Part shown: positions 48,940 to 64,000 of the stretch, piece after piece
Layout: every line of letters starts with the position of its first letter
Position numbering within the stretch: position 1 is the stretch's first letter
Assembly (NCBI GenBank): GCA_019155185.1
Contig: CM032804.1
Span: 9,830,492-9,894,491, forward strand
Length of the DNA: 64,000 nucleotides
Direction of reading: 5' to 3'
Source of the DNA: Beaufortia kweichowensis
Taxonomy: Eukaryota > Chordata > Actinopteri > Cypriniformes > Gastromyzontidae
Translations under genes and position numbers: made by a program
Notes under the pieces: model-generated
Database searches by the model: none
The model's input: the letters and a program-made list of their open reading frames with translations, nothing else
What the model was told of the DNA's origin: nothing

Positions 48940-50060
48940 GCTGTTGAATCAGGTCTCTCAGCATAGATATAGGAGATCTCTGAGGTGCTGATCTCTCCCT
49001 TTCTATTTTCCCTCAGAGATAAAAGGTCTGTGCCCTTAACCTCCCAGGAGAGCCAGGGTCACATGGTGAGACCAGTCCAGAGTGAACATGTCTCTCAGAA
49101 TCAGCGTGTGGAGCTCTGGAAAAGCTCAGCAAGGGGCAGCGGCCAAAACAACCCTTACAAAATCCACACACAGCTTCCATGCCCACTCCTATTGGTGGAC
49201 ACTGCAAATGCCCGCAGAGATCTCAGCTAAGATCTAGAAGAAAGAGATGCAAACAAACACTGAAGACACTGGTTACTGCAGCATTTCATGAGAGTCTAAT
49301 GCAAATTCGTGTATGCGGATTTACTTTACATCATTAATGATTTGAAGGCTTTCCGCCAAAGCAAGTCTTGATGATGCAATATTCATGACACGCACCATCT
49401 ATTCTAATAATGCGACTCAAATGCAGCACAAAGCTCAGTTTTGTGTTTTGACCCCAATTCTGAATCAAATCAGTTCTTGCCACGCATGAGTGCAAATAAG
49501 CACATCATACTGCTGCCGCTTATATGCAGCGTTTCTGACAGTTACATTTCTTCATTTGAATTGATAGCAGTGTATAAATACCCGGGAAAGATGTCAGATT
49601 CATGTATAACCACATTCCTTTGTGCCCTGTTCTCTGATGTAAGAAACTACACTGCCTCAAATGAACTAGAAGGAAATCTTAATTTACAATTCGTACAAAT
49701 AATGAGCCGCCTGAGGGACGCACCTCAACAAGAAAAACTAAAATGACAAGACCCTTTTTATGTACACGTGGAACCTTTATCATAAGGACAATAACATTAA
49801 CAGCACAGCAAGGCAACAGAAACAGCCAAATAAGTCAGGAGGCTGATGCTGTGCTCCTTTTCTTCTTGTAATTCCAAATAGAAATAATGAATTTTTAATG
49901 CCCGGGGAAGGAACACACCCCAAATGCTCTGCGGTTTAAGAAAACCTCTACAATAAAACTTTCGAGCTTCGCAATGGCATGCTGAGGTGGATCTGTAGCC
50001 ATTAGAACAATATTTATTCATTTCTTTGTATCGTTCTATCATTATTTTTCTCAGAATTAT
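48940..50060. promoter_or_regulatory. Candidate conserved noncoding elements
   Basis: Complex islands occur at about 48960-49250 and 49260-50060. They include an octamer-like ATGCAAAT at about 49299, ATGATGCAATATTCATGAC at 49371, GAGTGCAAATAAGCAC at 49488, and AATTTTTAATGCCCGGGG at about 49889. An open frame 49018-49230 preceded by a good splice-acceptor-like sequence is noted in findings. The remaining frames (49441-49746 plus, 49797-50063 minus) are featureless. Confidence 0.4.
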
Positions 50061-50623
50061 CATTTACGCTCAGGCTGCTACAGATGGGGTTTTTTTTTTC
50101 TTCCTCTTTAATCAGTTAAGAGAATTAATTAGGATCTCAATGCAAGTAAGGAAAAAGTATTAATCTCTAGGCATAAATGTCTGATTGCAAGATTCATAAA
50201 CTAGTATTTTGAGTAATCTTGTTGGCCGAGCGGAGATAATGGTTATACTCGGTAATATACTCCATCCTTCTTTAGTCATCAAATTCCTTAGAAACTGCTG
50301 TACCTGCACGTCAGAGTGCCTTCATTGTGTAGAACGTGCTCTCAGGGACTGTCATACATGGAAATGAATCTCTCTCTCATTCTCCTCAGCTGTAGTGCTG
50401 GTCTGCTCACAAAAACCTTTACAAGTGTTGTTGATTTTCTGACAGAGCTTTAGAGAGTTTACTTTTCCTACAAAGAAGACTTAAATGTGAGAGGGTTTCT
50501 ATCTCTACTTGTGGCCTGGCAAACTACAATGTTATTCAATGGTTAAGTGTCTATAACAGCTTATGTTATGTGTTAAGTTGTTTGCTCTTTTAAATGAAAA
50601 TAATAAGTTCACAGTACATTCAT
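50061..50623. other. Noncoding sequence
   Basis: A 10-base T run near 50091, then mixed-composition DNA. Nothing recognised. Confidence 0.45.
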
Positions 50624-50988
50624 AGGGGTGAGAACCAGGGGGCGTAAGAGACATTTTGTGTGAAATTTATATCAAATAAAAAGCTCTTGATTAGCTCTTT
50701 CTACTACCAAAAGGACACAAGTGAACTCATAACCAATCAGGAGTTAGTCATGAAAAAATTCAAAAGACTTAACACTAAATACTAATGCAGTTGGTTTTTA
50801 AATAAAAAAATGTGTTTCTGAATAAATGTTAAAATGGTGTTTAATGTATACTGTCCTCCATGTGTGTACACATTTTAATTATCGAAGAATAAAATCAGTG
50901 CACAAAGTCAGATCAAACTATGGAAATTGTTCTGGCTCTTCTGTAAAGTTGGTGAAATGTCATTTATGCCCCTCTTGTTCTCACCCCT
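50624..50988. mobile_element. 365-bp MITE with AGGGGTGAGAAC inverted ends
   Basis: The left end is AGGGGTGAGAAC (50624-50635) and the right end is its exact reverse complement GTTCTCACCCCT (50977-50988). The match continues imperfectly for about 33 bp (left CAGGGGGCGTAAGAGACATTT; right, read inward on minus, AAGAGGGGCATAAATGACATTT). No target duplication is obvious and there is no coding capacity. The family is unknown to me. Confidence 0.75.
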
Positions 50989-51017
50989 CGGTATGTTTAA
51001 TACCATTGACTTCCTTT

Positions 51018-51209
51018 CAATATTGAGAATTTTTTTTTTGGACAGGAAAGTGTAGAGAGACAGGAAGTGATTGGGAGGAGAGAGAGGGTAGCGGGCTCGG
51101 AAAGGACGCCAGAGCCAGGATTCGAACTCGAGTTGCCGAAGCGCAGTTGCGCTGTATACATGTCTGGAGCGCTGTCTACTCAGCCACAGGCTCTGACAAT
51201 ATTGAGAAT
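51018..51209 (-). mobile_element. tRNA-derived SINE with 13-bp target duplication
   Basis: The target-site duplication CAATATTGAGAAT is perfect at 51018-51030 and 51197-51209. The element reads on the minus strand from 51196. It has a tRNA-like head GTCAGAGCCTGTGGCTGAGT (A-box-like TGGCTGAGT), then GAGTTCGAATCC (B-box-like) at about 51115-51130, and CTCTGGC, which can pair with the starting GTCAGAG as an acceptor stem. A CT-rich body (CACTTCCTGTCTCTCTACAC) and an A tail (T run 51030-51039 on plus) follow. The tRNA-like head has a long extra arm, as in serine or leucine tRNAs. It is not a functional tRNA gene: the T-arm stem is poorly paired. Confidence 0.85.
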
Positions 51210-51639
51210 ATTTTATAAAAAAATGTATCGATTGACTGATTGATTTCTGTCTTGTTTCTGCTGCTTAAAAATGATTTTAAGAGATATTTCTGAGGTGCAC
51301 TCTGCATACTAAAAAGCAAAATAAATTAATTAGATGATAAAAAGATTCAAGTTAATCTTCATCTAAGCAGTCGATGAACAGTTACAAGCCAACCATATTA
51401 CATATTCAAAACAAAGGAAAACAAACATGGCATTGATGATTACACTCGAGCAATGAGTTCAGTGAAGTCTAAACACAAATCATCATCAAAGAAAAATCAT
51501 TTACACTATTCACAAACACTGTCACAACATTTCAAACCAAATAGCGGTGAACTGTGAAATTGTTCAGATACAGGAATCCTCTAAAAACTACCAAAACAAC
51601 ATGTATTACCTTATAAAAGTTAAAAACTTAATTGGCTTT
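51210..51639. other. AT-rich noncoding sequence
   Basis: Nothing recognised. Confidence 0.5.
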
Positions 51640-51910
51640 CTAAAATGCATTTTACATGGTCTAAGAAAATAAAATGCCGTCAGCCTGCAAACAGCGCCAT
51701 GTTTTCCAGGACAGCAAAGGTCACAAATAGTTGGCTCCATTTTCATTTGGGTTATTCATGAGGCTGTCAGCCTGAGACGTTTGCTCTCTCTAGATGGGCT
51801 ATTCATAAGTAATTTGGGTGTCTGACTTCCAAATAAAGGTGCGATGGGATTTTGCATGAATTACCTTCGCATCCCTTACACAAAGCCTAGGACAATTTCA
51901 GCTCCATCTC
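51640..51910. promoter_or_regulatory. Candidate conserved noncoding element
   Basis: A complex island with ATGCCGTCAGCCTGCAAACA, CAGCAAAGGTCACAAATAG (nuclear-receptor half-site AAAGGTCA) and GGGCTATTCATAAGTAATTT. It has no open frame of note. Regulatory role inferred. Confidence 0.4.
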
Positions 51911-53389
51911 ACTGCAATATAATATAATCACTCAAATCTGCATCTAAAACATATATAATTTAATCCATCATTGCAACATGTCTAACTCCTCAGCTGTTTC
52001 ACCTGTCCAAAGCAACTGATACTGTAATGAAGGGCACTCAAGGTGATCATAACACAGCTGCGTGGTGATGTTTGTATCTGTATTTCTTAGGTTTTCCAAA
52101 TTATTTAGCTACTGTTAATGTAATGTAAAATGACTGCTGTTGATCACTCACAAGCTTATTTACAGAACTGAAGTCAGAAAACAATGTGTGCACATGCATA
52201 TAAATGCTAATAAACTGAGCCTGCCTTCCCATTCATCACATGACATTTATTACAAATAAAATTCAGTACTGCAAATTAGGAATACCCACATATAAAAGCA
52301 CAAAAAACTCCACCAGGGTTAACATTTCCTTGTACAGAAACAAACTGCACAATATACTGAGAGCTTCAATGGTGTTCTTTATTTTTGAGACATGCAGAAT
52401 AAACGCTGTGAATTATTTACAAGGAAAATTTGGAAATTCATATTATTCACTTAACATGCTTATTGCTGAGATTTAACATTTGGATAAGACCTCACAGTTA
52501 TTAAAAGATCTCTGCACCTGTTTTGGTTAGATCATTAGTCAAGCAAATATTATTTTTCTATTGGAAAAGAGTATTTGCCGTTTAATTCATTTGCTGAAGT
52601 CACTATTCACACACTTTTAAATAAGGAATTATTTGAAAGAGTCAAAGCAAATGTTCATCCTCATTGATTCCAGCTCAGAGTTTGGTCTGATGTTTAAGCT
52701 CTGTGTACATCTGCTGTGCTGCTACTTTTTGGAAACTTACACCATTTAATGCATCTCCTTGTGCAGGAGATTGATCACTGACCCCTCAGGTATCACAAAT
52801 TTACAGAATTGTAACACAGTACGAGCAAGAGCACCCTTATATTGTGTCAAAACAAACGAAAAGTTGAGACACATACACCTGTATATTGGCCTGGCAGCTG
52901 AGCTATCTTTTCCAGGTCGGGCCGTCTGACTATAGAGTGAGACAGCAGCGGAACCTCTCTTGTCATCTCGCTCAGCCAGTCTTCATGCTTCATTTGCAGG
53001 GTCTGTCAGATGACACGTGCGGGTCTCTGCTAATCCCTGTAATGGCTGTTAGGAGCCTGACTTTCGCTGTCTGACCAGCACCTAGAGCCACCACTGACCT
53101 AAAACATTCTCTCCACCTGCCTGCCTGACAAACGCTTGGATCTCATGATCATGCTTTTCTACAATCACCATTTTTGTCAATTTTTTGCTCGGTCTATAAA
53201 AAATCAATTAAATAAATTGCATGATATATAGTTTAGCTGATTAACTGCACATCAATATTTCCTGAGAAAAACTCCTGAAGATGACAAAGGCAAAGCACTA
53301 TTCTGACAACAGTAAATCTGTACATGTAACATCAACCACCACACAATGTCCAAACCAGCCTTTAAAATCATTTATACAATGATTTAAGT
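51911..53389. other. Noncoding sequence
   Basis: AT-rich, with a more complex piece at about 52880-53160 (62-codon frame, no domain). No repeat recognised. Confidence 0.45.
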
Positions 53390-54430
53390 TCAGTTTGCGA
53401 GTTGATTTTGCAAAAATGTCCAATTTCCCAGAAGGCCTTGCTGCTGACAGAGACCGAGATGAAAAGTGCCGGAGACTAGCTCTGACTCTGCTGTCTCAGC
53501 ATGTAGTCTGCGAGCCAGGTTCTGCAGGAGCCAGCTCCCTCTATATTTTATTGAACACAATATAATGACCAAAAGCAGCAGCACTATTCGCTTAATCAAT
53601 GCTTGCTCTCTTCTCCCAAAGGGCTTGTTAGCTGTAAAATGCTCCTCTCCGCTGTGGATGCAGTCCAGGGTCCGTGCTCTAATATCCGGGTGGCACCGCA
53701 AGCCGGCCCCCGCTGGACTGACCCGATAAATAATTGCCGCACCGAGCCATGATCTATTTTTAGATGTTTGAGTGCTGTAGTGGAGGATAATTTTTTGGTT
53801 TTAGAGTTTCAGAGTATGTGGGGAAGAGAAGCGAGGGAGGTTTGGTCCACGAGCAGTTATGGATAAACCACGACACCATCACAACACAAAGATTTAATCC
53901 AAGCAACTTGAGCATGGTGCACTCAAGGCACGCAAAAAAAAAAAATCAACCGCTACGATTCATTTTGAACCTTATAAGATACAGAATGTGGGCGATCTGT
54001 CTGACCAACCTGATGTAGATGCCTGGAGATTTATGGCTTCATAAATTGGCACTGGGGGCTTTGCAATCTATTAAATGACCTGACCATCAATAGCGGCTCT
54101 GTGCTTAGTGTTCCGAGTGAGTGTTATAGATTAGAGACTCTAGATCATTCTTTCTATAGACAGAATATGCCTGTTATCAAAAATGGTTGATAGCTCAGCC
54201 TTCAATGTTACGTAAAAAAATGACATCTAAGATCCAAAACTCCAGCTGACTATAAAACTTGAGGTGCCATCAAAGCAAATTATCATCTCCGAAAGACCTC
54301 TGATTTCAGCTTTTTTCAATCACAAAGTCTATGATTCAATTTATTGTCATTCACTGGATCTTGAATCGATGGTGCATTTAAAATAACCGGGTTTGATTCA
54401 AGGATTTCGATCTGAAGGGGGCTAAGCTTC
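53390..54430. promoter_or_regulatory. Candidate conserved noncoding elements
   Basis: Complex islands occur at about 53390-53770 and 54040-54430. The first contains CpG and overlapping open frames on both strands (53390-53701 minus, 53466-53729 plus) without domains. The second contains GCACTGGGGGCTTTGCAATC and AGCGGCTCTGTGCTTAGTG. A 12-base A run interrupts them at 53935. Function is inference. Confidence 0.4.
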
Positions 54431-59687
<5,257 letters not shown>

Positions 59688-59825
59688 CTGTAACTCAGTT
59701 GCAACAGAATTTGCAACAGCTGTTTAAAGGTTGGAAACCCAGAACAATCATACGGATAAAATGTATATCTTTAATATGTGCACTGTAGTTCGCTTTGGAT
59801 AAAAGTGTCTGCATAAACATATGTA
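59688..59825 (+). mobile_element. Degenerate tRNA-derived SINE with L2-type tail
   Basis: The head CTGTAACTCAGTTGCAACAG resembles the A-box region of a tRNA-derived SINE. AAAGGTTGGAAACCCAGAAC stands where a B-box (GGTTCGATTCCC) would be expected and is mutated. The unique middle CATACGGATAAAATGTATAT is followed by TGCACTGTAGTTCGCTTTGG and ATAAAAGTGTCTGC. The arrangement matches the HAmo-type SINEs reported from carps, but that naming is from memory of the general structure. It is an old copy, with no clean target duplication. Confidence 0.65.
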
Positions 59826-59923
59826 CTTATTTAATGCAAATGTACTTACTCTTTCATTCATTTAAAATGGATGCACCTTTTAGTATCCATACTTGTCTTA
59901 TATTTGTACAGTTTAATACATTT

Positions 59924-60009
59924 ATGATGTATTGCTTCATTGTCCCCTAATGTTTTAAGTCAGTTTGGATAAAAGCATCAGCTAAATGCCTAAATGTAAA
60001 TGTAATGTA
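59924..60009 (+). mobile_element. LINE (L2-like) 3' tail fragment, copy 2
   Basis: TTATGATGTATTGCTTCATT is followed by GTCCCCTAATGTTTTAAGTC, AGTTTGGATAAAAGCATCAG and CTAAATGCCTAAATGTAAAT. It matches 46283-46372 both in the tail and in the preceding 30 bp. It lies about 100 bp after a SINE with the same tail type. Confidence 0.7.
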
Positions 60010-60419
60010 CAAAATGTAAACATTTAGCAAAATAAATAAAAGCAACATTTTGAAGCAGGACATACAATTGTATCCTTTAAAGTCTTTTCATTTAAGGATT
60101 AAATATATCCCTCAACAGAGGAAAATGGGCTCCCCGAGTCTGCTTTCTCCAAAAAAAATCATCATTCCGAATTTTACATTGTCGCTTTGAAACAACATGT
60201 CATGTATTGTGAGATACGCTACACAAATTAAACTGACCCAACACCATTTAAAAGATCTGATAGAGCATGATTTATATATAAACAGGAACCTTAATATATC
60301 CAAAATAATATTTCTTAATGAATATATTGAGTATGGACAGCTGAGGCTTTTTGCTATTTAAGAGATGACCAACACATACTGTACACTCACAAAACATTCA
60401 TCAAGTACAAGTGATGGAT
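60010..60419. other. AT-rich noncoding sequence
   Basis: Nothing recognised. Confidence 0.5.
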
Positions 60420-60770
60420 TATTTTTTCAGCTCCGCTCACTGTTCCCCGTCTGATGAGCGAGTTAGGCAGTGGAGAGCCTGCTCCTCACTAGCACTAATG
60501 AGCTCTGAGTCCCTAGCTTGACCCAGTCTCACAAGATTACAATCACCAGCTTTAGCTAAAGCCTTTCACTCAACTTCTGTGGGCTGATTATCATCCGACT
60601 CACTCTGATCCCTCTTAGCTTTTACACGGCCTTGTTTTCACTGTCGCAGCAGGACAAGAATCGCTGATATGTCACTTGTGAGATCATTATAATAAAAGGC
60701 ATTGAATGATTGCTCGCGGCTGACGTTGTGATTCTTTAGGTGTTTGAGAGATAAAATGCAGTTTACAAAT
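60420..60770. promoter_or_regulatory. Candidate conserved noncoding element
   Basis: A complex island with CpG. Words include ACTAGCACTAATGAGCTC at about 60489, GGCTGATTATCATCCGAC at about 60582 and GCTGACGTTGTGATTC at about 60719. No open frame. Regulatory role inferred. Confidence 0.4.
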
Positions 60771-61699
60771 TCATCTAGTTTTTATTAACCAAATATTTCA
60801 AAATCTTTATAAAGCTAGACATCAGAATAAACAGCATCCTGCTGAGTCAGATAGAAAGTATTTAGCTTGGAACATCTGTCATTAAACTATTCAACACAAA
60901 TCCTGCATGCTTGTTTCTAAAGGTTTTTTACACAGAAAATGTAAAAATATGTTGCATATTTCTTCTAGACGTTATTAACATAACATGATATAAGTACACA
61001 CTTGCATGTCTAACTTTTCAACACTGCAGACTAGATTTACTTAGATCAGTTTAGACCAACTTGCTCCTAAAACCAAAAATGCTTCGAACGGTCTCTGGCA
61101 ATTCTAGGTAGGTAGATCAGCTTGACTAGTATAGCAAAGTTAAAACCAGAAAGTTAAAACCAAGTGCATTGTACTGGTACCCAGCAATAATATGGTCACT
61201 AGCTGAACAAACTAAAGCTGTTTCAGTCTGTGTGGGCTGCTAAAGCCCAAAACGGAAAGCAAGACAATCACCTCCAAGCAGAACTGAGCCACTGCTCTTG
61301 CTCTGAACACCTGAGAAAAACACCACAGTGCTGTTTGTTTGGATGGGGCTATTTGTACTTGTGTAGTGATATTGGCAATTACCTGCTATACCTCCTCTTG
61401 TTATAATCGCCAGCCAAACGTACCAGGACATCAAGGCAGAGTGCAAACTGGTCATTATGGTCGTGAAGGGTGGCACATCACATGGTCAGCATATCAACAT
61501 GAGGAACAGCAAGCTGCTGTAATAATCAAGACAACAGAGAGATCAAATATATTTAGTACAGTGTGTAAATAAAGTGACGTTAAACGTATAATGGTTGATT
61601 ACTCATTGGAGTATTAAAGTACATTATTTAAAAGTGCTATGTTTCAATCATATGTGCGTAGCCTGTGTACATTAAGACATTCAGCATGTCACAACATAC
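60771..61699. other. Noncoding sequence
   Basis: Overlapping opposite-strand frames at 61240-61572 (77-78 codons) have no recognisable domain. No repeat recognised. Confidence 0.45.
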
Positions 61700-62260
61700 T
61701 GACAGTGTCAACATTAATACGATTAACGTGACGTCAATAGCACTGCATGCGTGTAAACCAAAACAAATTTCACAACTCTCTCTCATAATTCACCACGTGC
61801 AGCCATGCGTTAACTGTGCCTTACATACAGAGACTAAATCCTTACCTTAAAGATGACTGAAAGACATCAAGATTACAAGTAGGGTTATATATTGTGCGTT
61901 TCTCTTAAAACTAAATATAGTATCCAAACTGCCACCACGGAGGGGAGGAGCTTTGTATTGTAGCATGTGTGGTTACCTTTAAAAACCCCGCTCGAGTATG
62001 ACGCATGAGCGTCGCGTTTTTGACGCATGTCAGGTTGCAACATGTCAGTTGCAAAATATAAACGAATAAAGAACCAGTTTCATCGGCTCAGCTTTATGCA
62101 TAACTTCGGTTATTGAAGCAGGTCAGACCTCAGCGTTGTGCTCTGCGTCCACACCTGCGCGCTGTGTCACGCGTGTACGCGCGCGCGCTCTGTGTAAATG
62201 GCACTAAATAAGCAAGATGATATTCGATTCAGGACGTCAAGTAAACTAAAGCACAACCAA
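61700..62260. promoter_or_regulatory. CpG-dense promoter-like segment
   Basis: CpG density is highest here, particularly at 61980-62200 (GACGCATGAGCGTCGCG, CACGCGTGTACGCGCGCGCG). A perfect cAMP-response-like TGACGTCA lies at 61729-61736 and an E-box CACGTG at 61794-61799. A plus-strand TATA-like ATATAAAC is near 62056. On the minus strand a consensus splice donor AAG|GTAAGG sits at 61846|61845, downstream of the CpG peak, as expected for a noncoding first exon running toward lower coordinates. Both directions remain possible. No coding sequence is recognised. Confidence 0.4.
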
Positions 62261-63176
62261 AGCAGAGCAATTTAAGTTTTTTCTTTCCAATAGAAATATA
62301 ATATAATAATAATTTATAAATAAATATTTATTTATTTTATGTGTTTTCATTGTTTTCATTGTTTTCTTCATGTACAATATTAGTGATGCTATTGTTAAAT
62401 TTTAGAGTAAGGTATGGTTTAGGCAAGGGGTCAAACTAGTATAGTAAAGGTGTAGTGTGTGTGTGCTAGGGTTTACTGACAATAGTGACACCAGACCTTG
62501 TGCCTGAAAAATGTTAATCATGTAATTCAAGTTACCAGCCTATTTATCAAATAAGGGTTTAACAACATTTGGACATATCAACGTTTAATTTATAGAGAAA
62601 TGCCATAAGAAGCCAAGAGGGCTTGAGGAGAATATGCTGTTTATAACAGGCCCTTTAAATTACATTGTTGACAGCTAGGACATTATGTCCACTCCACAGT
62701 ACACACTAAATCTAAAAGACAGTGAACAACTCACACTCAGCCGTGTTTACCTGAGCCAGGACTGATCTGTTCTTTAAGGCAGTCAATCTATTCATTCAGC
62801 TTAAAGACAAAACACAATCCATTATGACTTCATTTTATTAGTACAACTACATTTTGTTTCCTAGGTGATATATGAATATGCTTATTGTAATTCGTGCTCA
62901 ATATATTAAACGGCTGTTAAAGCAAAATTAAAGCAAAACAAATCTTTAAGATCATTGAAACTATTGATTGAGACTAAAATAAAATGTAAGAAAATTTGAG
63001 AATAATGCCAGCAAGTCTTAGTTCACATTTGAACATGCTTAAAACATGATAAATATATTAAGATATAAGTCTTGTTTCATAGATGATTATATATAACTGT
63101 TAATTACTTTATACTTCACTAAATTATTTTTAAGGTTTATTATAGATACAAAAAATAAAAACTTAAAGTAATACAG

Positions 63177-63178
<2 letters not shown>
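62261..63178. other. AT-rich noncoding sequence
   Basis: Nothing recognised. Confidence 0.5.
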
Positions 63179-63231
<53 letters not shown>

Positions 63232-63239
63232 ATATATAA
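63179..63239. repeat. (AT)n microsatellite
   Basis: About 48 bp of uninterrupted AT (63181-63228) followed by TTTATATATAAT. Confidence 0.95.
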
Positions 63240-63359
63240 TTAAATACTGATTACACTTTTAGATGCCTAAAACACTCGCTAAAACACACACAGACATGAC
63301 TTAAAAATAGTTCAAGTGCATATCAAGTGCAGAGAAGATCTTTCCACTCAAAATAATTT

Positions 63360-63770
63360 TCACTAAGAATCATTTGTGTAGCTCCTGGTGTTGTCACATG
63401 ACGTGCAGCGAGGTGTGCTCTTTCATGCGAAGAGACTGCGAATGTGAGAGAGACAGATTGAGAGAGAAAGAATTAGGCAAAGAAGAGAAGAACAGCGATC
63501 TGCAGAAGCGTCTGCTTGACTGGCTGCACATCAGTGTGGCCTGCCTGAATCCCTGCGCCAGCTGCACTTCTCTGATGCTCGACGCTTATGGAGCGGCTCT
63601 CATCTTCCAATTACAATATTAGAAGGTTGAAGGAGTGTTTGTTTGTACATGCTGCATTTTTCATAAGTAGGGTTTTACACTCGCTGGCTGTGGGATGTAG
63701 TATGAAAGGCTGTAGTTCTGGATTATGCAGAGACTCCCATGGGCCCTTCTTTCGGTCCAGAACCCTCTCT
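63360..63770. promoter_or_regulatory. Complex CpG-containing island
   Basis: It is less AT-rich than its flanks. It contains two overlapping plus-strand open frames (63374-63622 and 63588-63809). The first is charged and cysteine-containing (ERDRLREKELGKEEKNSDLQ inside) but has no recognised domain. The charged part comes from a local GAGA-rich sequence. A CNE or promoter-proximal sequence is more likely than a gene. Confidence 0.3.
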
Positions 63771-64000
63771 CTTTATTTACATATAAGTCAGTCATATGCA
63801 GACAGATAAAGCCTTGTTTTTTTATTATTAAGTAGTGGGATTAAACTCTTTGATGACTGTTCTAGGGGAATTGTGTGCCTTTTTGTTTATATAATTTTTC
63901 ATTTCTACTATTATTAACTATGTTAATTTTTTACAAAACAATTATTTTATTATATATATATAATATTTGAGGTTTCTTCAGTTACTCTTGTTTCTCTGTG
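63771..64000. other. AT-rich noncoding sequence
   Basis: Includes a short TATATATATA run near 63951. Nothing else recognised. Confidence 0.5.

Noticed and set aside
51041..51196. Possible tRNA gene on the minus strand
   Set aside because: A- and B-box-like sequences are present, but the T-arm pairs poorly, a CT-rich SINE body and A tail follow, and a target duplication flanks it. It is a SINE.
62145..62260. Short frame starting ATGGCACTAAATAAGCAAG at about 62199 as a first coding exon downstream of the CpG peak
   Set aside because: It stops after about 25 codons, the peptide is not recognised, and no good donor occurs before the stop.

Overview
This window looks like nuclear DNA from a teleost fish, most likely a cyprinid (zebrafish, carp or goldfish group). 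The DNA is AT-rich and no intact protein-coding gene can be recognised in it. It carries interspersed repeats typical of cyprinid genomes. These include many decayed copies of a short DNA transposon whose ends read AGGGATAGTTCAC, a palindromic element beginning AATAAGGTTGT, GTGACCCTG-type repeats, and tRNA-derived SINEs and LINE tails ending in the CGCTTTGGATAAAAG motif. Species assignment is inference from repeat content only. Bacterial features (operons, ribosome binding sites, CRISPR, terminators) are absent.

Layout. From 1 to 20 kb there is mostly unique AT-rich sequence, with a hAT-like transposon end (391-470), a TA/ATATT microsatellite (1779-1850), several decayed transposons, and islands of more balanced, CpG-containing sequence that look like conserved noncoding elements (CNEs) at about 6.84-7.18, 8.55-9.07, 10.17-10.72, 12.94-13.34, 15.1-15.64 and 17.84-18.72 kb. 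From 20 to 35 kb there is a GC-rich block with a duplicated unit (20.93-21.30 kb), a complete short transposon with both ends (22.63-22.89 kb), a CpG-containing island (23.47-24.33 kb), further CNE-like islands (26.88-27.92 and 28.56-29.46 kb), a palindromic MITE (28.23-28.51 kb), a 1.23-kb transposon (32.08-33.31 kb), and the longest CNE-like island of the window (33.36-34.62 kb). From 35 to 52 kb there are more decayed repeats, CNE-like islands at 41.2-42.13 and 48.94-50.06 kb, a MITE with inverted ends (50.62-50.99 kb), and next to it a tRNA-derived SINE with a perfect 13-bp target-site duplication (51.02-51.21 kb). From 52 to 64 kb there is another CNE-like island (53.39-54.43 kb), a roughly 217-bp GA microsatellite (57.26-57.47 kb), a SINE and a LINE tail close together (59.69-60.01 kb), a CpG-dense promoter-like segment (61.70-62.26 kb), and a long AT microsatellite (63.18 kb).

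Interpretation. The simplest reading is a gene desert or a very large intron holding many candidate regulatory elements for a gene outside the window, peppered with old transposons. All open reading frames of 60-124 codons were considered. None shows a recognisable domain. Many sit in repeats, in the GA tract, or in CpG-containing islands where stop codons are rarer. A few weak exon-like or promoter-like signals are recorded under findings. No novel multi-gene system was found, and none is claimed.
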